This document shows positions 24,886-34,284 of a DNA stretch of 64,000 nt, piece after piece. The translations under genes were made by a program, and so were the position numbers. The notes beneath the pieces were generated by a model. It was given only the letters and a program-made list of their open reading frames with translations. It was not told the DNA's origin and made no database searches. Within the stretch, counting starts at the first letter, position 1; each line of letters begins with the position of its first letter. Source of the DNA: Halomonas chromatireducens (GTDB lineage Bacteria > Pseudomonadota > Gammaproteobacteria > Pseudomonadales > Halomonadaceae); NCBI RefSeq assembly GCF_001545155.1, contig NZ_CP014226.1, positions 122,925 to 186,924 on the forward strand, in the 5' to 3' direction.

Positions 24886-25649
24886 ATGTTATTCGCAGCC
24901 TGTTGTTTTATCTGGGCTATTTTCTGGCCATTCTGGTATGCGGGGGGCTGTTCCTGCCGGTGGCGCCGCTTCTGCCACTGCAGGCCCGATACCGGTTGCT
25001 CAACCTCTATAATCATTTCATTACCGCCTGGTTTCGCTGGACCTGCGGGGTGCGCTACCGGGTCAGCGGCAGGGAGCACCTGCCCGAAGGCCCCTGCGTG
25101 ATCCTGGCCAATCATCAGTGTGAATGGGAAACCATCTATCTCCAGATTCTCAAGCCGCCGGTGTGTACGGTGCTCAAGCAGGAGCTGCTCCGAATTCCCC
25201 TCTTCGGTTGGGGGCTGCGACTGTTGCACCCCATTGCACTGGACCGCTCGAAGCCGGCGCGGGCCATGCGTCAGGTCCTGACCCAGGGTGTGCAGCGGCT
25301 GAACGAGGGTCTGTCGGTATTGATATTTCCCGAGGGTACCCGGGTAGCGCCGGGCGAGCGTCGGCGCTACAACAAGAGCGGAACGGTGATTGCCTGCCGT
25401 GCGGGGGTGCCGGTGTTGCCTGTGGCGCATAACGCCGGCGAGCGTTGGCCGGGTCGACACTGGGTCAAGAACCCGGGGCTGCTGAGTGTCGTGGTGGGTG
25501 AGCCCATTGCCACCGAGGGCCGCACGCCCGAAGAGGTGCTGGTCGAGGTGGAGGCGTGGATCGAGGCTCGCCTGACGGAGATTTCCGAAGTGCCGCGGCC
25601 CGAGGCCCCTGCGCCTGACCGCGGAAGGCGTGTCCGCTCCACGTCATAA
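24882..25649 (+). CDS. 1-acylglycerol-3-phosphate acyltransferase-like protein (PlsC family)
   Basis: A 255-aa membrane-anchored acyltransferase. The N-terminal hydrophobic segment spans residues 5-30. Motif I is NHQCEWE, with Glu where classical PlsC has Asp (NHxxxxD). Motif III FPEGTR and the following PVLPVAHN-type motif IV are intact. The NHQ.EWE variant occurs in a PlsC subfamily whose acceptor is not well known. It is translationally coupled to the RmlD-like gene and ends at a bidirectional terminator facing fabB. Confidence 0.85.
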   Translation: MNVIRSLLFYLGYFLAILVCGGLFLPVAPLLPLQARYRLLNLYNHFITAWFRWTCGVRYRVSGREHLPEGPCVILANHQCEWETIYLQILKPPVCTVLKQELLRIPLFGWGLRLLHPIALDRSKPARAMRQVLTQGVQRLNEGLSVLIFPEGTRVAPGERRRYNKSGTVIACRAGVPVLPVAHNAGERWPGRHWVKNPGLLSVVVGEPIATEGRTPEEVLVEVEAWIEARLTEISEVPRPEAPAPDRGRRVRSTS

Positions 25650-25680
25650 ATGTGCCGGTCAGGAGAAAACCGGGGCACTA

Positions 25681-25712
25681 AAAAGGCGTCCGCGAAGCGG
25701 ACGCCTTTTTTG
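25681..25712. terminator. Bidirectional terminator between plsC-like gene and fabB
   Basis: An A-run, the stem GGCGTCCGC / GCGGACGCC with loop GAA, and a T-run form a terminator readable from both strands, between two convergent genes. Confidence 0.9.
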
Positions 25713-25743
25713 AGGGTGCGACAGATTTCAGTAATAGACCGGC

Positions 25744-26961
25744 TCAGTCGCGATAACGCTGGAGTACCAGGCAGGCGTTGGTGCCGCCGAAGCCGAAGCT
25801 GTTGGAGAGCACGCGTTCGATGGATACGCCGTCGCGACGGCTGGTGACGATATCGAAACCGGCGGCCTGGTCATCGAGTTCCTCGACGTTGGCCGAAGCG
25901 GCGATGAAGTCGTTCTCCATCATCAGCAACGAGTAGATCGTTTCCTGTACGCCGGTAGCGCCCAGCGAGTGACCGGTCAGCGACTTGGTGGAGCTCATGG
26001 CCGGCGTACTGTCGCCGAACACCGCACGGATGGCCTTGAGTTCGGCGACATCCCCCACCGGCGTCGAGGTGCCATGGGTGTTGATATAGTCGATATCGCC
26101 TTCCACCGTGGCCAGCGCCTGGCGCATGCAGCGAGTCGCGCCTTCACCCGACGGGGCCACCATGTCGTGGCCGTCGGAGGTGGCGCCATAGCCGACCAGC
26201 TCCGCGTAGATCTTCGCGCCGCGGGCGCGGGCGTGTTCCAGCTCTTCGAGCACCAGCATGCCACCGCCACCGGCGATGACGAAGCCGTCGCGGGCCTTGT
26301 CGTAGGGCCGTGAGGCTTTCTCGGGCGTGTCGTTGTAGTGCGTCGACAGGGCGCCCATGGCATCGAACAGGCAGGAGAGGGTCCAGTGCTCCTCCTCGCC
26401 GCCGCCGGCGAAGACGATGTCCTGCTTGCCCAGCTGGATCTGCTCCATGGCGTTGCCGATGCAGTGGGCCGAGGTGGCGCAGGCCGAGGAGATCGAATAG
26501 TTGACCCCCTTGATCTGGAAGGGCGTGGCCAGGCAGGCGGAAACGGTGCTGCCCATGGTGCGGGTGACCCGATAGGGACCGACCCGGCGCAGGCCTTTTT
26601 CGCGCATGACATCGGCGGCTTCGACCTGGTTGGCGCTGGAAGCGCCGCCGGAGCCGGCAATCAGGCCGGTTCGCTCATGGGAGACCTGTTCCGGCGTAAG
26701 CCCCGAATCCTCGACGGCCTGGGCCATGCTGACATACGCATAGGCCGCCGCATCGCCCATGAAGCGGCGCAGCTTGCGGTCGATGAGGGAATCGAGGTCG
26801 ATATCCACGGCGCCGGCCACCTGGCTGCGAAAGCCGCGTTCGGCATATTCTTCCTTGAAGCGAATGCCCGAGCGCCCGTTCCTTAGCGCCTCGACGACCG
26901 CCTGCCGGTCGTTGCCCAGGCAAGATACGATGCCCAGGCCGGTGACTACCACTCGTCGCAT
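25744..26961 (-). CDS. fabB: 3-oxoacyl-[acyl-carrier-protein] synthase I
   Basis: FabB (405 aa) elongates acyl-ACP and is needed for unsaturated fatty acid synthesis. The nucleophile Cys161 lies in SSACATSAH. The two catalytic histidines are in [12 protein letters not shown] and [12 protein letters not shown], and NSFGFGGTN is near the C-terminus. The ATG is preceded by a perfect AGGAGG-type site (GGAGG, 5 nt spacing); a 16-codon upstream extension is rejected. It follows fabA by 13 nt in one operon. Confidence 0.97.
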   Translation of the reverse strand: MRRVVVTGLGIVSCLGNDRQAVVEALRNGRSGIRFKEEYAERGFRSQVAGAVDIDLDSLIDRKLRRFMGDAAAYAYVSMAQAVEDSGLTPEQVSHERTGLIAGSGGASSANQVEAADVMREKGLRRVGPYRVTRTMGSTVSACLATPFQIKGVNYSISSACATSAHCIGNAMEQIQLGKQDIVFAGGGEEEHWTLSCLFDAMGALSTHYNDTPEKASRPYDKARDGFVIAGGGGMLVLEELEHARARGAKIYAELVGYGATSDGHDMVAPSGEGATRCMRQALATVEGDIDYINTHGTSTPVGDVAELKAIRAVFGDSTPAMSSTKSLTGHSLGATGVQETIYSLLMMENDFIAASANVEELDDQAAGFDIVTSRRDGVSIERVLSNSFGFGGTNACLVLQRYRD

Positions 26962-26974
26962 GGAAGCCTCCTGA

Positions 26975-27490
26975 TCAGAAATTCGCGGTAGAAGTGAACA
27001 GGCCGACACGCAGGTCGTGTGCCTGATAGATCTCGCGGCCGTCGACAGTCACTGTGCCATCGGCCATGCCCAGTATCAGGCGCCGGGTGATGATGCGCTT
27101 GATATTGATCTGGTAGGTGACCTTCTTGGCATCGGGCAGAATCTGGCCGGTGAACTTCACCTCACCACAGCCGAGTGCGCGCCCCCTGCCGGGGTGGCCG
27201 AGCCAGCCCAGATAGAAGCCCACCAACTGCCACATGGCGTCCAGCCCCAGGCAGCCGGGCATGACAGGGTCGCCGGGGAAGTGGCAGTCGAAGAACCAGA
27301 GGTCGGGGTGTATATCCAGTTCGGCGGTCAGTTCGCCCTTGTTGAACTGGCCTCCCGCTTCGTGGATATGCGTGATGCGATCGAGCATCAGCATATTGGG
27401 GGCCGGCAATTGGGCATTGCCGGGGCCGAAAAGCTCACCGCGGCTGCACGCCAGCAGTTCTTCGCGTACGAAAGAGTGTTGCTTGGTCAC
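26975..27490 (-). CDS. fabA: 3-hydroxydecanoyl-ACP dehydratase/isomerase
   Basis: FabA (171 aa, GTG start) dehydrates 3-hydroxydecanoyl-ACP and isomerises the product to cis-3-decenoyl-ACP, the branch point of unsaturated fatty acids. Catalytic His70 ([11 protein letters not shown]) and Asp84 (GLDAMWQ) are at exactly the family positions. A TATACT -10-like hexamer lies on the minus strand at 27531-27536. I see no obvious FabR-type palindrome upstream. Operon with fabB. Confidence 0.97.
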   Translation of the reverse strand: MTKQHSFVREELLACSRGELFGPGNAQLPAPNMLMLDRITHIHEAGGQFNKGELTAELDIHPDLWFFDCHFPGDPVMPGCLGLDAMWQLVGFYLGWLGHPGRGRALGCGEVKFTGQILPDAKKVTYQINIKRIITRRLILGMADGTVTVDGREIYQAHDLRVGLFTSTANF

Positions 27491-27662
27491 TGAGTCGTTC
27501 CGAGTCGCAGTTGTTGTGGGCCTTCCCGCGAGTATAGCGGACGCGGCATTGGCTCTTGGGCCGTCCCGCCCTGGGCGGCCCTGCCTAGTCTACTGGCGGA
27601 GGCCGGTGATTGCACGTCAGGCATGACGCGAGGTGCCGGAGCGATTAAAGTGAATGCGTTTG

Positions 27663-27679
27663 CAGTCGATAATCGACTG
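27663..27679. promoter_or_regulatory. 17-bp palindrome upstream of the GGDEF-EAL gene
   Basis: CAGTCGAT, A, ATCGACTG: perfect 8-bp arms around one base, between divergent fabA and the GGDEF-EAL gene and about 60 bp before the latter's start. A dimeric repressor or activator site is plausible; the protein is unknown. Confidence 0.5.
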
Positions 27680-27738
27680 TTAGTTCGATGCACGGCACGG
27701 GCGCGACTTCCCCTTCATCCGTCAGACCGGGATACGAC

Positions 27739-29601
27739 ATGTGGTCACCTTTCGCGATCAATCGCCCGTTGGCCTGGGCCGCAATGGCTGCGCTGCTGGC
27801 ATGCGTCTGGCTGCCTGGTCCTGGCTTGCGCCTGATGGCGGCGACCATCGTGGTCGCTGGCCTTTCCCATATATGGCGGCAGCTGCGACGTGAGCGACAG
27901 AATGCCGACCTGATGCAGCAGGCGCTGATGCTCTCCGAGGAGGGCGTGCAGATCACCGATGCCGAGAACCGTATCCTGGCGGTCAACCCAGCCTTCACCC
28001 GAATCACCGGCTTCACCGAGGAGGAGGTGCGAGGCGTCAATGCGGCCAACCTGGTGGCGTCCCGGCACGACTCCAGCTTCTTCAAGCGCTTCTGGCAAAC
28101 CCTGGAAAGCAAGGGACGCTGGGAGGGTGAGATATGGAATCGGCGCAAGCAGGGCGACGAGTACCCCGAGTGGCTGCGCGTCAAGGCAGTGGTGGGCAGG
28201 AAAGGCAGGATCACCCACTATGTCGGCACCTTCACCGACATTTCCGTTCACAAGGCCCGCGAGCAGGACCTGCGGCGCATCGGCTTCGAGGACCCGCTCA
28301 CCGGCTTGCCCAATCGGCGTCGACTGCATGATCTGATGACATCGCGCCTGCGTCACCTGAGAGCCGGCGAAAGTCTCGATATGGCGATCATCGATATCGA
28401 CGGCTTCAAGTCGGTCAACGACAGCCTGGGTGTCGATCAGGGCGACCGTTTACTGGCCAGGTTCGGGCAGCGCCTGGCGGGGCATGTGGCGGGTGGCGTG
28501 GTGGGGCGCCTGGGCGGCGACGAATTCCTGGTGATCCGCACCACCACCTTCGACGACCATGACAAGTGGATTGCCGGCCTGCGTGAACACCTGGGCGAGC
28601 CCTTCGAGATCGATCACCGCTCCCTGCGGCTGGGACTGTCGATCGGCAGCTGCCGAGCCCCCGAAGACGGCAGCGACTCCGGAGTACTCTTCCAGCGGCT
28701 CGAGTCGGCGCTCTACTCGGCCAAGCGTCACGGCCGCAACGTCAGCCAGCGCTTCCGGCCGGCACTGGACGTTCAGGACACGCCGCAGATGGCGCTCGTC
28801 TATAGCCTGCGTGACGCATTGGCCAACGGCGGCCAGCTGGAACTCTATTACCAGAGCCAGCATCGTACCAGCGATGGCCTAGTGGTGGGGCTGGAGGCCC
28901 TGCTGCGCTGGCGGCATCCCGAGCACGGCCTCGTTTCGCCGGGCGACTTCATTCCCCTGGCCGAGCGGCACGGCCTGATGGGCATGCTTGGCAACTGGGT
29001 CATCGACGAGGCCCTGGGGCAGATGGCGCGCTGGCAGGAAATGGGTATGCCCAAGCTGCCGGTATGGATCAACATCTCGGCCATCCAGATGTTTCAGGGC
29101 GAGCTGGAGTCGGCGCTCTCCTCCGGCCTGGCCCGCCACGGTATCGCGGCCGGCCAGCTTGGCCTCGAGCTGACCGAGTCGGTGCTGCTCGACGAACGCG
29201 CCGGCGATATCGTCCCGCGCCTCGAGGCCCTGCGAGAGCGTGGCCACCGCATTGCCATCGACGATTTCGGTACCGGCTATTCGTCCTTGGGCTACCTCAA
29301 GCGCCTGCCGCTGGACAAGATCAAGCTGGACCGGGCCTTCATCCGCTCGCTGCCTGACGACCCCGCCGATGCCGCCATCGTCAGTGCGGTGCTGGCCATG
29401 GCCCGGGGGCTGTCGCTGGATGTCATTGCCGAAGGGGTGGAGACCCAGGGACAGCTTGATTTCCTGCGCGATGCCGGCTGTCGTCTGGTGCAGGGTTTCT
29501 ACTTCGCCCGCCCAATGGCGGTCGGCGCATTGGCGGAGCACTGGCAGAGCCTCGCCGGCCAGTCGTCGACAGTCCAACTGGGCACCACCCCCGTCGTCTG
29601 A
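27739..29601 (+). CDS. Membrane PAS-GGDEF-EAL protein (c-di-GMP turnover)
   Basis: About 620 aa. Two hydrophobic segments lie at the N-terminus (residues 8-45), followed by a PAS domain with a PAC tail (HYVGTFTDISVHK), a GGDEF domain and an EAL domain. The diguanylate cyclase motif GGDEF (around residue 258) is intact. The phosphodiesterase motif EALLRW (around 385), ELTES, DDFGTGYSSL and IAEGVET are also intact, so both activities are possible. An alternative start lies 17 codons upstream; neither has a good Shine-Dalgarno. It ends 13 nt from the convergent cfa-type gene. Confidence 0.92.
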   Translation: MWSPFAINRPLAWAAMAALLACVWLPGPGLRLMAATIVVAGLSHIWRQLRRERQNADLMQQALMLSEEGVQITDAENRILAVNPAFTRITGFTEEEVRGVNAANLVASRHDSSFFKRFWQTLESKGRWEGEIWNRRKQGDEYPEWLRVKAVVGRKGRITHYVGTFTDISVHKAREQDLRRIGFEDPLTGLPNRRRLHDLMTSRLRHLRAGESLDMAIIDIDGFKSVNDSLGVDQGDRLLARFGQRLAGHVAGGVVGRLGGDEFLVIRTTTFDDHDKWIAGLREHLGEPFEIDHRSLRLGLSIGSCRAPEDGSDSGVLFQRLESALYSAKRHGRNVSQRFRPALDVQDTPQMALVYSLRDALANGGQLELYYQSQHRTSDGLVVGLEALLRWRHPEHGLVSPGDFIPLAERHGLMGMLGNWVIDEALGQMARWQEMGMPKLPVWINISAIQMFQGELESALSSGLARHGIAAGQLGLELTESVLLDERAGDIVPRLEALRERGHRIAIDDFGTGYSSLGYLKRLPLDKIKLDRAFIRSLPDDPADAAIVSAVLAMARGLSLDVIAEGVETQGQLDFLRDAGCRLVQGFYFARPMAVGALAEHWQSLAGQSSTVQLGTTPVV

Positions 29602-29614
29602 TCGCTGCCTGTGA

Positions 29615-30883
29615 TCACGGCTGACCCTCCAGCGGTGCCGGACGGGCGCCGGGGCGGGCCAGCAGCAGGTGGCAGGTACCGATCGTCCGCTCGAGAAAGC
29701 CCCCCTCGCAGTAGCAGAGATAATAGCGCCACAGGCGAATGAAGCGCTCCTCGTAGCCCAGCTTTCTCACCGTCTCCAGGTTCGCCTCGAAGCGGTGGCG
29801 CCACTCCCGCAGCGTGCGGGCGTAATGGGGGCCGATCTCGTCGAGTGCCAGCACGTTGAGCGAGGTATGGCGGGCCATGGCGTCGAGGATGACCCGGTGA
29901 GAGGGCAGGAAGCCTCCGGGAAAGACGTGACGCTTGATGAAGTCCATCTCGCGCTTGGCGGCCTCGAAGCGCTGGTCGCGTATGGTGATGGCCTGCAACA
30001 GGGCGAGGCCATCGGCGTTCAGCAGTCGATCCAGCGTCTTGAGGTAGGTCGGCAGGTACTGATGCCCCACGGCCTCGATCATCTCCACCGATATCAGCCG
30101 GTCGAAGCGGCCCTCCAGCTTCCGGTAGTCCTGTTGCAGCAGCGTGATCCTCTCCTCCAGCCCTTCTTCACGGATGCGCCGTGCCGTATAGGCGTACTGC
30201 TCGGCGGAAATGGTCGTGGTGGTGACACGACAGCCGCGCGTCTTCGCCGCATGGATGGCCAGCCCGCCCCAGCCGGTACCGATCTCCAGCAGATGATGCT
30301 CCGGCCGGACGTCGAGCTTTGCCAGCATCAGATCGAGCTTGTGGGTCGAGGCCTCTTCGAGAGTGGCATCGGCACGGGGGAAGACGGCACTGGAATACAT
30401 CCGGTGTTCGCGGTCCAGAAAGGTGGCGAACAGGTCGTTGCCGATGTCGTAGTGGGCGGCAATGTGACGCTTGGCGCCGCGGTGAGTGTTTCGCTGCAAG
30501 GCGTTCAGGGCGGCCAGCAACCATCGACCCATCCGGGCGGTGCCGTTTTCCATGTCACGATTGACTCGTTCCAGGTTGGCGGCGAACAGGCGGATCAGCG
30601 CTACCAGATCGTCTGCATCCCAGTCGCCGTCGAGGTAGGCTTCGGCCGCCCCCACGCTACCCCCCAGGGCCAGGCGCTGCCAGGCCCGTGGATTGCGAAC
30701 CACCAGCGTCACGCGCAGCGGGCCGTCCTGGCCGAGAAGGTGGCAGTGGCTGCCTTCGATCAGGGTGATCCGGCCGCCCTCCAGGCGGTCGAGCTGGGCC
30801 ATCACCCGAGGTCGGAGCCAGCGTGTCAGGCGCCCGCCGTTGACGGGCACCGGGCGGCAGGAAGCGGAACGTAAGGACGTCAC
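29615..30883 (-). CDS. cfa: Cyclopropane-fatty-acyl-phospholipid synthase family protein
   Basis: A 422-aa SAM-dependent methyltransferase of the Cfa family, which methylenates or methylates double bonds of unsaturated acyl chains in membrane phospholipids. The SAM site LLEIGTGWGGLAIHAA, the segment AHYDIGNDLFATFLD, and FIKRHVFPGGFLPS near the active site are conserved. I use GTG at 30883 with GGAGA upstream and a GTGA overlap with the DUF1365 stop; a TTG nine codons upstream is the alternative. Last gene of the seven-gene island. In other bacteria, copies in such a context make modified (for example methylated or furan) fatty acids, so cyclopropanation itself is not certain. Confidence 0.88.
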   Translation of the reverse strand: MTSLRSASCRPVPVNGGRLTRWLRPRVMAQLDRLEGGRITLIEGSHCHLLGQDGPLRVTLVVRNPRAWQRLALGGSVGAAEAYLDGDWDADDLVALIRLFAANLERVNRDMENGTARMGRWLLAALNALQRNTHRGAKRHIAAHYDIGNDLFATFLDREHRMYSSAVFPRADATLEEASTHKLDLMLAKLDVRPEHHLLEIGTGWGGLAIHAAKTRGCRVTTTTISAEQYAYTARRIREEGLEERITLLQQDYRKLEGRFDRLISVEMIEAVGHQYLPTYLKTLDRLLNADGLALLQAITIRDQRFEAAKREMDFIKRHVFPGGFLPSHRVILDAMARHTSLNVLALDEIGPHYARTLREWRHRFEANLETVRKLGYEERFIRLWRYYLCYCEGGFLERTIGTCHLLLARPGARPAPLEGQP

Positions 30884-31653
30884 GGTGAAGTCTCCTCGCG
30901 GGTGGAACAAGCGGGATGGTCATGGATCGGCACACCCTTGCGCCATAGACGCAGCGCCTCCAGGTGAATGGCGGCTCGGCTCTTGAGATTCATCCAGGGC
31001 TGACGCGCCAACGTTTCCAGCAGCACTCGTCGGGTGGCCGGCCTGGCGGCGAGGAGCAAGGTGGCATCGAAGTGACGCTCTTGCTCACGCCAGTTCTCCA
31101 TATGCATCAGCAGCCGGCCACCCGGCGTGTTGAAGCGCCAGCGGTAGGTCATGTCCATGGGGTGGAAGGGAGACACATGCATCGCCTTGTCGAAGCTGGC
31201 GGTGTGATGGCTCCGCTCAGGGTCAACGCGGCAGGCGTAGCGGGTGCGTTCTCCCCAGGGCGTATTGGTTACCTCGGCGAGCAGGGCGCGCAAGCTGCCG
31301 TCGCTGTCGTGGAGGTAATAGAGCGACAGGGGGTTGAAGCCCGAGCCCAGGGTGCGCAGCTGCGTCAGCAGGCAGATGCGGCCCTCCGGGGCGACACCGA
31401 GCTGGCGCTCGACCTCCTCTCGCACGGCCTGCTTGAGTGGCCGGTCATGGGGTGCCAGGTAGTCGCTGCGACGAAAGCGCGCCAGGGCCGGCCGCCGGGC
31501 GCTGAAGCCGGGGACGCCATCGAACAGCGTGGGCAGTTCATCCAGGTCGAGCCAGGCCATCCACAGCCGATAGACGAAGGCATGCTCCCGCGGCAGGAAG
31601 CGGCGGTGTCGCAGGGTGCCGTGATAGACCCGTGACCGGGGGGCGGCGGTCAT
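30880..31653 (-). CDS. DUF1365 family protein
   Basis: A 257-aa protein of the DUF1365 family, recognised by SRVYHGTLRHRRFLPREHAFVYRLW at the start (quoted in parts: YHGTLRHRR and HAFVYRL), NPLSLYYLHDSDG in the middle, and KAMHVSPFHPMDMTYRW. No catalytic role is established to my knowledge. The start overlaps the stop of the flavin protein gene (ATGA), and its own stop overlaps the cfa GTG. A much longer open frame upstream is a shadow. Conserved linkage with flavin amine oxidase-like and Cfa proteins suggests a step in lipid modification (inference). Confidence 0.88.
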   Translation of the reverse strand: MTAAPRSRVYHGTLRHRRFLPREHAFVYRLWMAWLDLDELPTLFDGVPGFSARRPALARFRRSDYLAPHDRPLKQAVREEVERQLGVAPEGRICLLTQLRTLGSGFNPLSLYYLHDSDGSLRALLAEVTNTPWGERTRYACRVDPERSHHTASFDKAMHVSPFHPMDMTYRWRFNTPGGRLLMHMENWREQERHFDATLLLAARPATRRVLLETLARQPWMNLKSRAAIHLEALRLWRKGVPIHDHPACSTREETSP

Positions 31654-32996
31654 GACGACGCCTCCAGGGCAAGCGGGGGCGTAGCGGCAGGGGGCCGCTG
31701 TTCGTCGCAGCCGAGGGCGCGCGCCACACGCAGGGCGCTCCACACGCCATCCTCGTGAAAGCCGTTGCGCCAGTAAGCGCCGCAGAAATGGGTGCGCCGG
31801 CGCACGCTGGAGATCTCGGCGTGGCGGGCTTGCGCCGCCTGCCCGGCCAGCGAGAACTGGGGGTGCGCGTAGCGGAATCGCCCGAGCACCTTCGTCGGGT
31901 CGATGGCAGCACTGTCGTTGAGCGTGACGCAGAAGGTGTGCGCGGTATCGAGCCGCTGCAGGATGTTCATGTTGTAGGTCACGGCGGCCCGGGCGTCTTC
32001 GCCCCGCCCATCGAGGCGGTAGTTCCAGCTTGCCCAGGTGCGGCGGCGGCGGGGCAGCAGCCGGGTGTCGGTGTGCAGTACCACGTCGTTGTCTCGATAG
32101 GGCAGCGCGGCGAGTATGTCGCGCTCGTCGGGGGTGGCGTCCACCAGCAGCCCCTGGGCCTGGTCCGCATGACAGGCCAGTACCACCTGATCGAACCTTT
32201 CCCGGCCCGCCCGGGAATCGATGAACACGCCTTCCGGGCCACGGTGGATGCCGAGCACCGGGGTGGCCAGCCGGATGCGCTCGGCATAGGGCGCGGTCAG
32301 TGCCGGAATGTAGGCGCGAGAGCCGCCCACCAGGGTGTACCACTGAGGTCGGTCGTTGACCGAAAGCAGGCCGTGGTGATGAAAGAAGCGCAGGAAGAAG
32401 AGGGCCGGGAATGTGCGCATGTCGCGAACACTTGCCGACCAGATGGCCGCGCCCATGGGCAGCAGGTAGCGGCGCTGGAAATCGCGGCCGTAGCCGGCCT
32501 GGTCCAGGTAGTCACCGAGGCTCATGTCGCCGCCAAGGCTACCGCTCTCCAGTTCGTGAAGAGCACGCCGGTTGAAGCGCAGGATATCGGCCAGCAGGCG
32601 ATAGAAACGGGGGCTCAGCAGGTTGCTGCGCTGGGCGAACAGGGAGCCCAGGGTATGTCCGTTGTACTCGAAATCCAGCGGCGTCTCATGCACCGAGAAA
32701 CTCATCTCAGTGGGCTGGCTGGCAACGCCGAGTTCGGTGAGCAGGCGCTGAAAATGAGGGTAGGTGCGGTCGTTGAAGACGATGAACCCGGTATCGATGG
32801 CGTGGTGTTGGCCTCCCAGCTCCACATCAACGGTCGCCGTATGCCCGCCCAGCCGGTCGGCGGCCTCGAACAGCGTCACCGTATGACGCTGGCTGAGGTA
32901 CCAGGCGGCGGCCATGCCGCTGATGCCGCTGCCCACCACGGCGACGTGCTGAGCGGCTGGCGAATCTGGGTTGCCGGGGGAGAAGGAGGCGGTCAT
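31650..32996 (-). CDS. FAD-dependent amine oxidase-like oxidoreductase (COG2907 type)
   Basis: A 448-aa flavoprotein. The dinucleotide-binding motif VAVVGSGISGMAAAW lies at residues 18-32, followed by the LFEAADRLGGHTAT ribose-binding region. The C-terminus has the THFCGAYWRNGFHEDGV FAD-contact stretch. It overlaps the SDR gene upstream and DUF1365 downstream by four bases each (ATGA), so the three are co-translated. The substrate is unknown; the genomic partners point to oxidation of a modified fatty acyl chain or carotenoid-like lipid, which is inference. Confidence 0.88.
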   Translation of the reverse strand: MTASFSPGNPDSPAAQHVAVVGSGISGMAAAWYLSQRHTVTLFEAADRLGGHTATVDVELGGQHHAIDTGFIVFNDRTYPHFQRLLTELGVASQPTEMSFSVHETPLDFEYNGHTLGSLFAQRSNLLSPRFYRLLADILRFNRRALHELESGSLGGDMSLGDYLDQAGYGRDFQRRYLLPMGAAIWSASVRDMRTFPALFFLRFFHHHGLLSVNDRPQWYTLVGGSRAYIPALTAPYAERIRLATPVLGIHRGPEGVFIDSRAGRERFDQVVLACHADQAQGLLVDATPDERDILAALPYRDNDVVLHTDTRLLPRRRRTWASWNYRLDGRGEDARAAVTYNMNILQRLDTAHTFCVTLNDSAAIDPTKVLGRFRYAHPQFSLAGQAAQARHAEISSVRRRTHFCGAYWRNGFHEDGVWSALRVARALGCDEQRPPAATPPLALEASS

Positions 32997-33784
32997 GGGC
33001 GGGGCTCACTGGGCGTTGGGCGCACCAGGCGAAGGCCCAGGCGATGACGCAGGGTCGGGGGCAGGATGCCCATCAGTCGCACTCCCAGGGTGAAGCGGCG
33101 GGGAAAATGGATGTCTAGCCGGCGTCGCTCGAGACCGTCGAGAATCGCGTCGGCAGCCGCGGTGGCAGAGATCCGCATGGGCATGGGGAAGTCGTTGCGC
33201 GCCGACAGGGGCGTGTCGACGAAACCGGGGTGGATCAGGCTGATATCGATGCCTTCGTCGTACAGGTCCAGGCGCAGCGACTCCAGGAAATGGCTCAGGG
33301 CGGCCTTGGATGCGCCGTAGGCGGCCGCCCGGGGCAGCGGCACGTAGGCCGAGGCGCTTGAGGTCGCGGCGAGCAGCGGGCGACTGCCTTCGGCACGAGC
33401 CTTGCGCAGCAGCGGCAGTGCGGCATCCAGGCAGTGAAGGACGCCGAAGAAATTGGGCGCGAAGACTCGCTGCACCAGGTCGAGATCGAACCGCCGTGCG
33501 TCCAAGTATTCGCAGGTGCCGGCATTGAATATCGCCAGGTCCAGACGGCCGAACAGGTCGTCGAGATGATCCCCCGCGGCGCGTACCGCCTCACGGTCGC
33601 TCACGTCCACCGGCAGCAGCAGAGCATTGCTTCGGGCGCCGGCGAGTTCGGCCAAGGCGTCGAGGTTACGGGCACTGAGTGCCACGTGATGCCCTTCATC
33701 CAGCAGGCGCGTGGCCAATGCGCGCCCGATACCCGAGGTCGCTCCAGTCAGCCAGACAACCCGCCTTCCACTCAATGCCACCAT
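32993..33784 (-). CDS. Short-chain dehydrogenase/reductase
   Basis: A 263-aa classical SDR. The cofactor motif TGATSGIG is at residues 14-21, NAG is in the central strand (IFNAGTC), and the catalytic Ser...Tyr-x3-Lys is seen as SSASAY followed by YGASK. IHPGFVDTPL follows, as in many family members. GGGAGG precedes the ATG. Substrate not predictable. Second of the overlapping block in the island. Confidence 0.9.
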   Translation of the reverse strand: MVALSGRRVVWLTGATSGIGRALATRLLDEGHHVALSARNLDALAELAGARSNALLLPVDVSDREAVRAAGDHLDDLFGRLDLAIFNAGTCEYLDARRFDLDLVQRVFAPNFFGVLHCLDAALPLLRKARAEGSRPLLAATSSASAYVPLPRAAAYGASKAALSHFLESLRLDLYDEGIDISLIHPGFVDTPLSARNDFPMPMRISATAAADAILDGLERRRLDIHFPRRFTLGVRLMGILPPTLRHRLGLRLVRPTPSEPRP

Positions 33785-33819
33785 GCCGCCTCCCTGAGCG
33801 CACCGCTGGGCAGTGCCGG

Positions 33820-34260
33820 TTACTCGCCCAGGCGGCGCTTCAGCAAGCGAACCGTCGGGCCCAGAATCGGCAGGTGCTCGTAGAGCATGGCGCCGGCATC
33901 GAAGAAATCACGATGTCGACACACCCGCCGTGGGTCTTCAGCCGGGAAAGACAGCCTTGAGCACCCATCCACCGAGACGGGGCGGCCGCGGGCCAGACGC
34001 GGATGGATCAGCCGCATCGTCCAGGTCACACAGGCCTCGTGGCCCTGGTGCAGGCGGTCGTGGAACTCGAAGCTGCACTCGGTCACATTTTCGTACAACC
34101 CACGGAAGTACCTTTCCAGCGCATCCCGTCCCTGGATATGGTGCAGAGGGTCGGTGAAGACCACATCCTCAGTATATACCTCGTACAGTTTATTTGTATA
34201 GGTTGTGTCTAGTTTATTGAAGAAGGCGCAGAAGGCCTCCAGGGCAGGTTCCTGGCTCAT
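33820..34260 (-). CDS. SnoaL/NTF2-like protein
   Basis: A 146-aa cone-fold protein: the N-terminal helix (ALEAFCAFFNKLD), VVFTDPLHHIQGRDALERYF, and the beta-sheet segment FEFHDRLHQG match the SnoaL-like/NTF2 superfamily. Such proteins are isomerases, hydrolases or binding partners, and no catalytic assignment is possible here. It is found in light-regulated photolyase/SDR clusters of other proteobacteria. It lies 24 nt from phrB and 35 nt before the SDR gene. Confidence 0.8.
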   Translation of the reverse strand: MSQEPALEAFCAFFNKLDTTYTNKLYEVYTEDVVFTDPLHHIQGRDALERYFRGLYENVTECSFEFHDRLHQGHEACVTWTMRLIHPRLARGRPVSVDGCSRLSFPAEDPRRVCRHRDFFDAGAMLYEHLPILGPTVRLLKRRLGE

Positions 34261-34284
34261 GGGGTGGCTCTCCCGTGGGTGGGG

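Noticed and set aside
27491..27662. FabR/FadR operator upstream of fabA
   Set aside because: No matching palindrome was seen near the fabA start; the only clear palindrome lies nearer the GGDEF-EAL gene.
29602..29614. Terminator between the convergent GGDEF-EAL and cfa-type genes
   Set aside because: Only 13 nt separate the stops and no GC-rich stem with a T-run is present there.
31654..32343. N-terminal extension making the DUF1365 protein 487 aa
   Set aside because: The extension is low-complexity Arg/Pro/Gly-rich sequence read out of frame through the flavoprotein gene. The family start at 31653 overlaps the upstream stop (ATGA).
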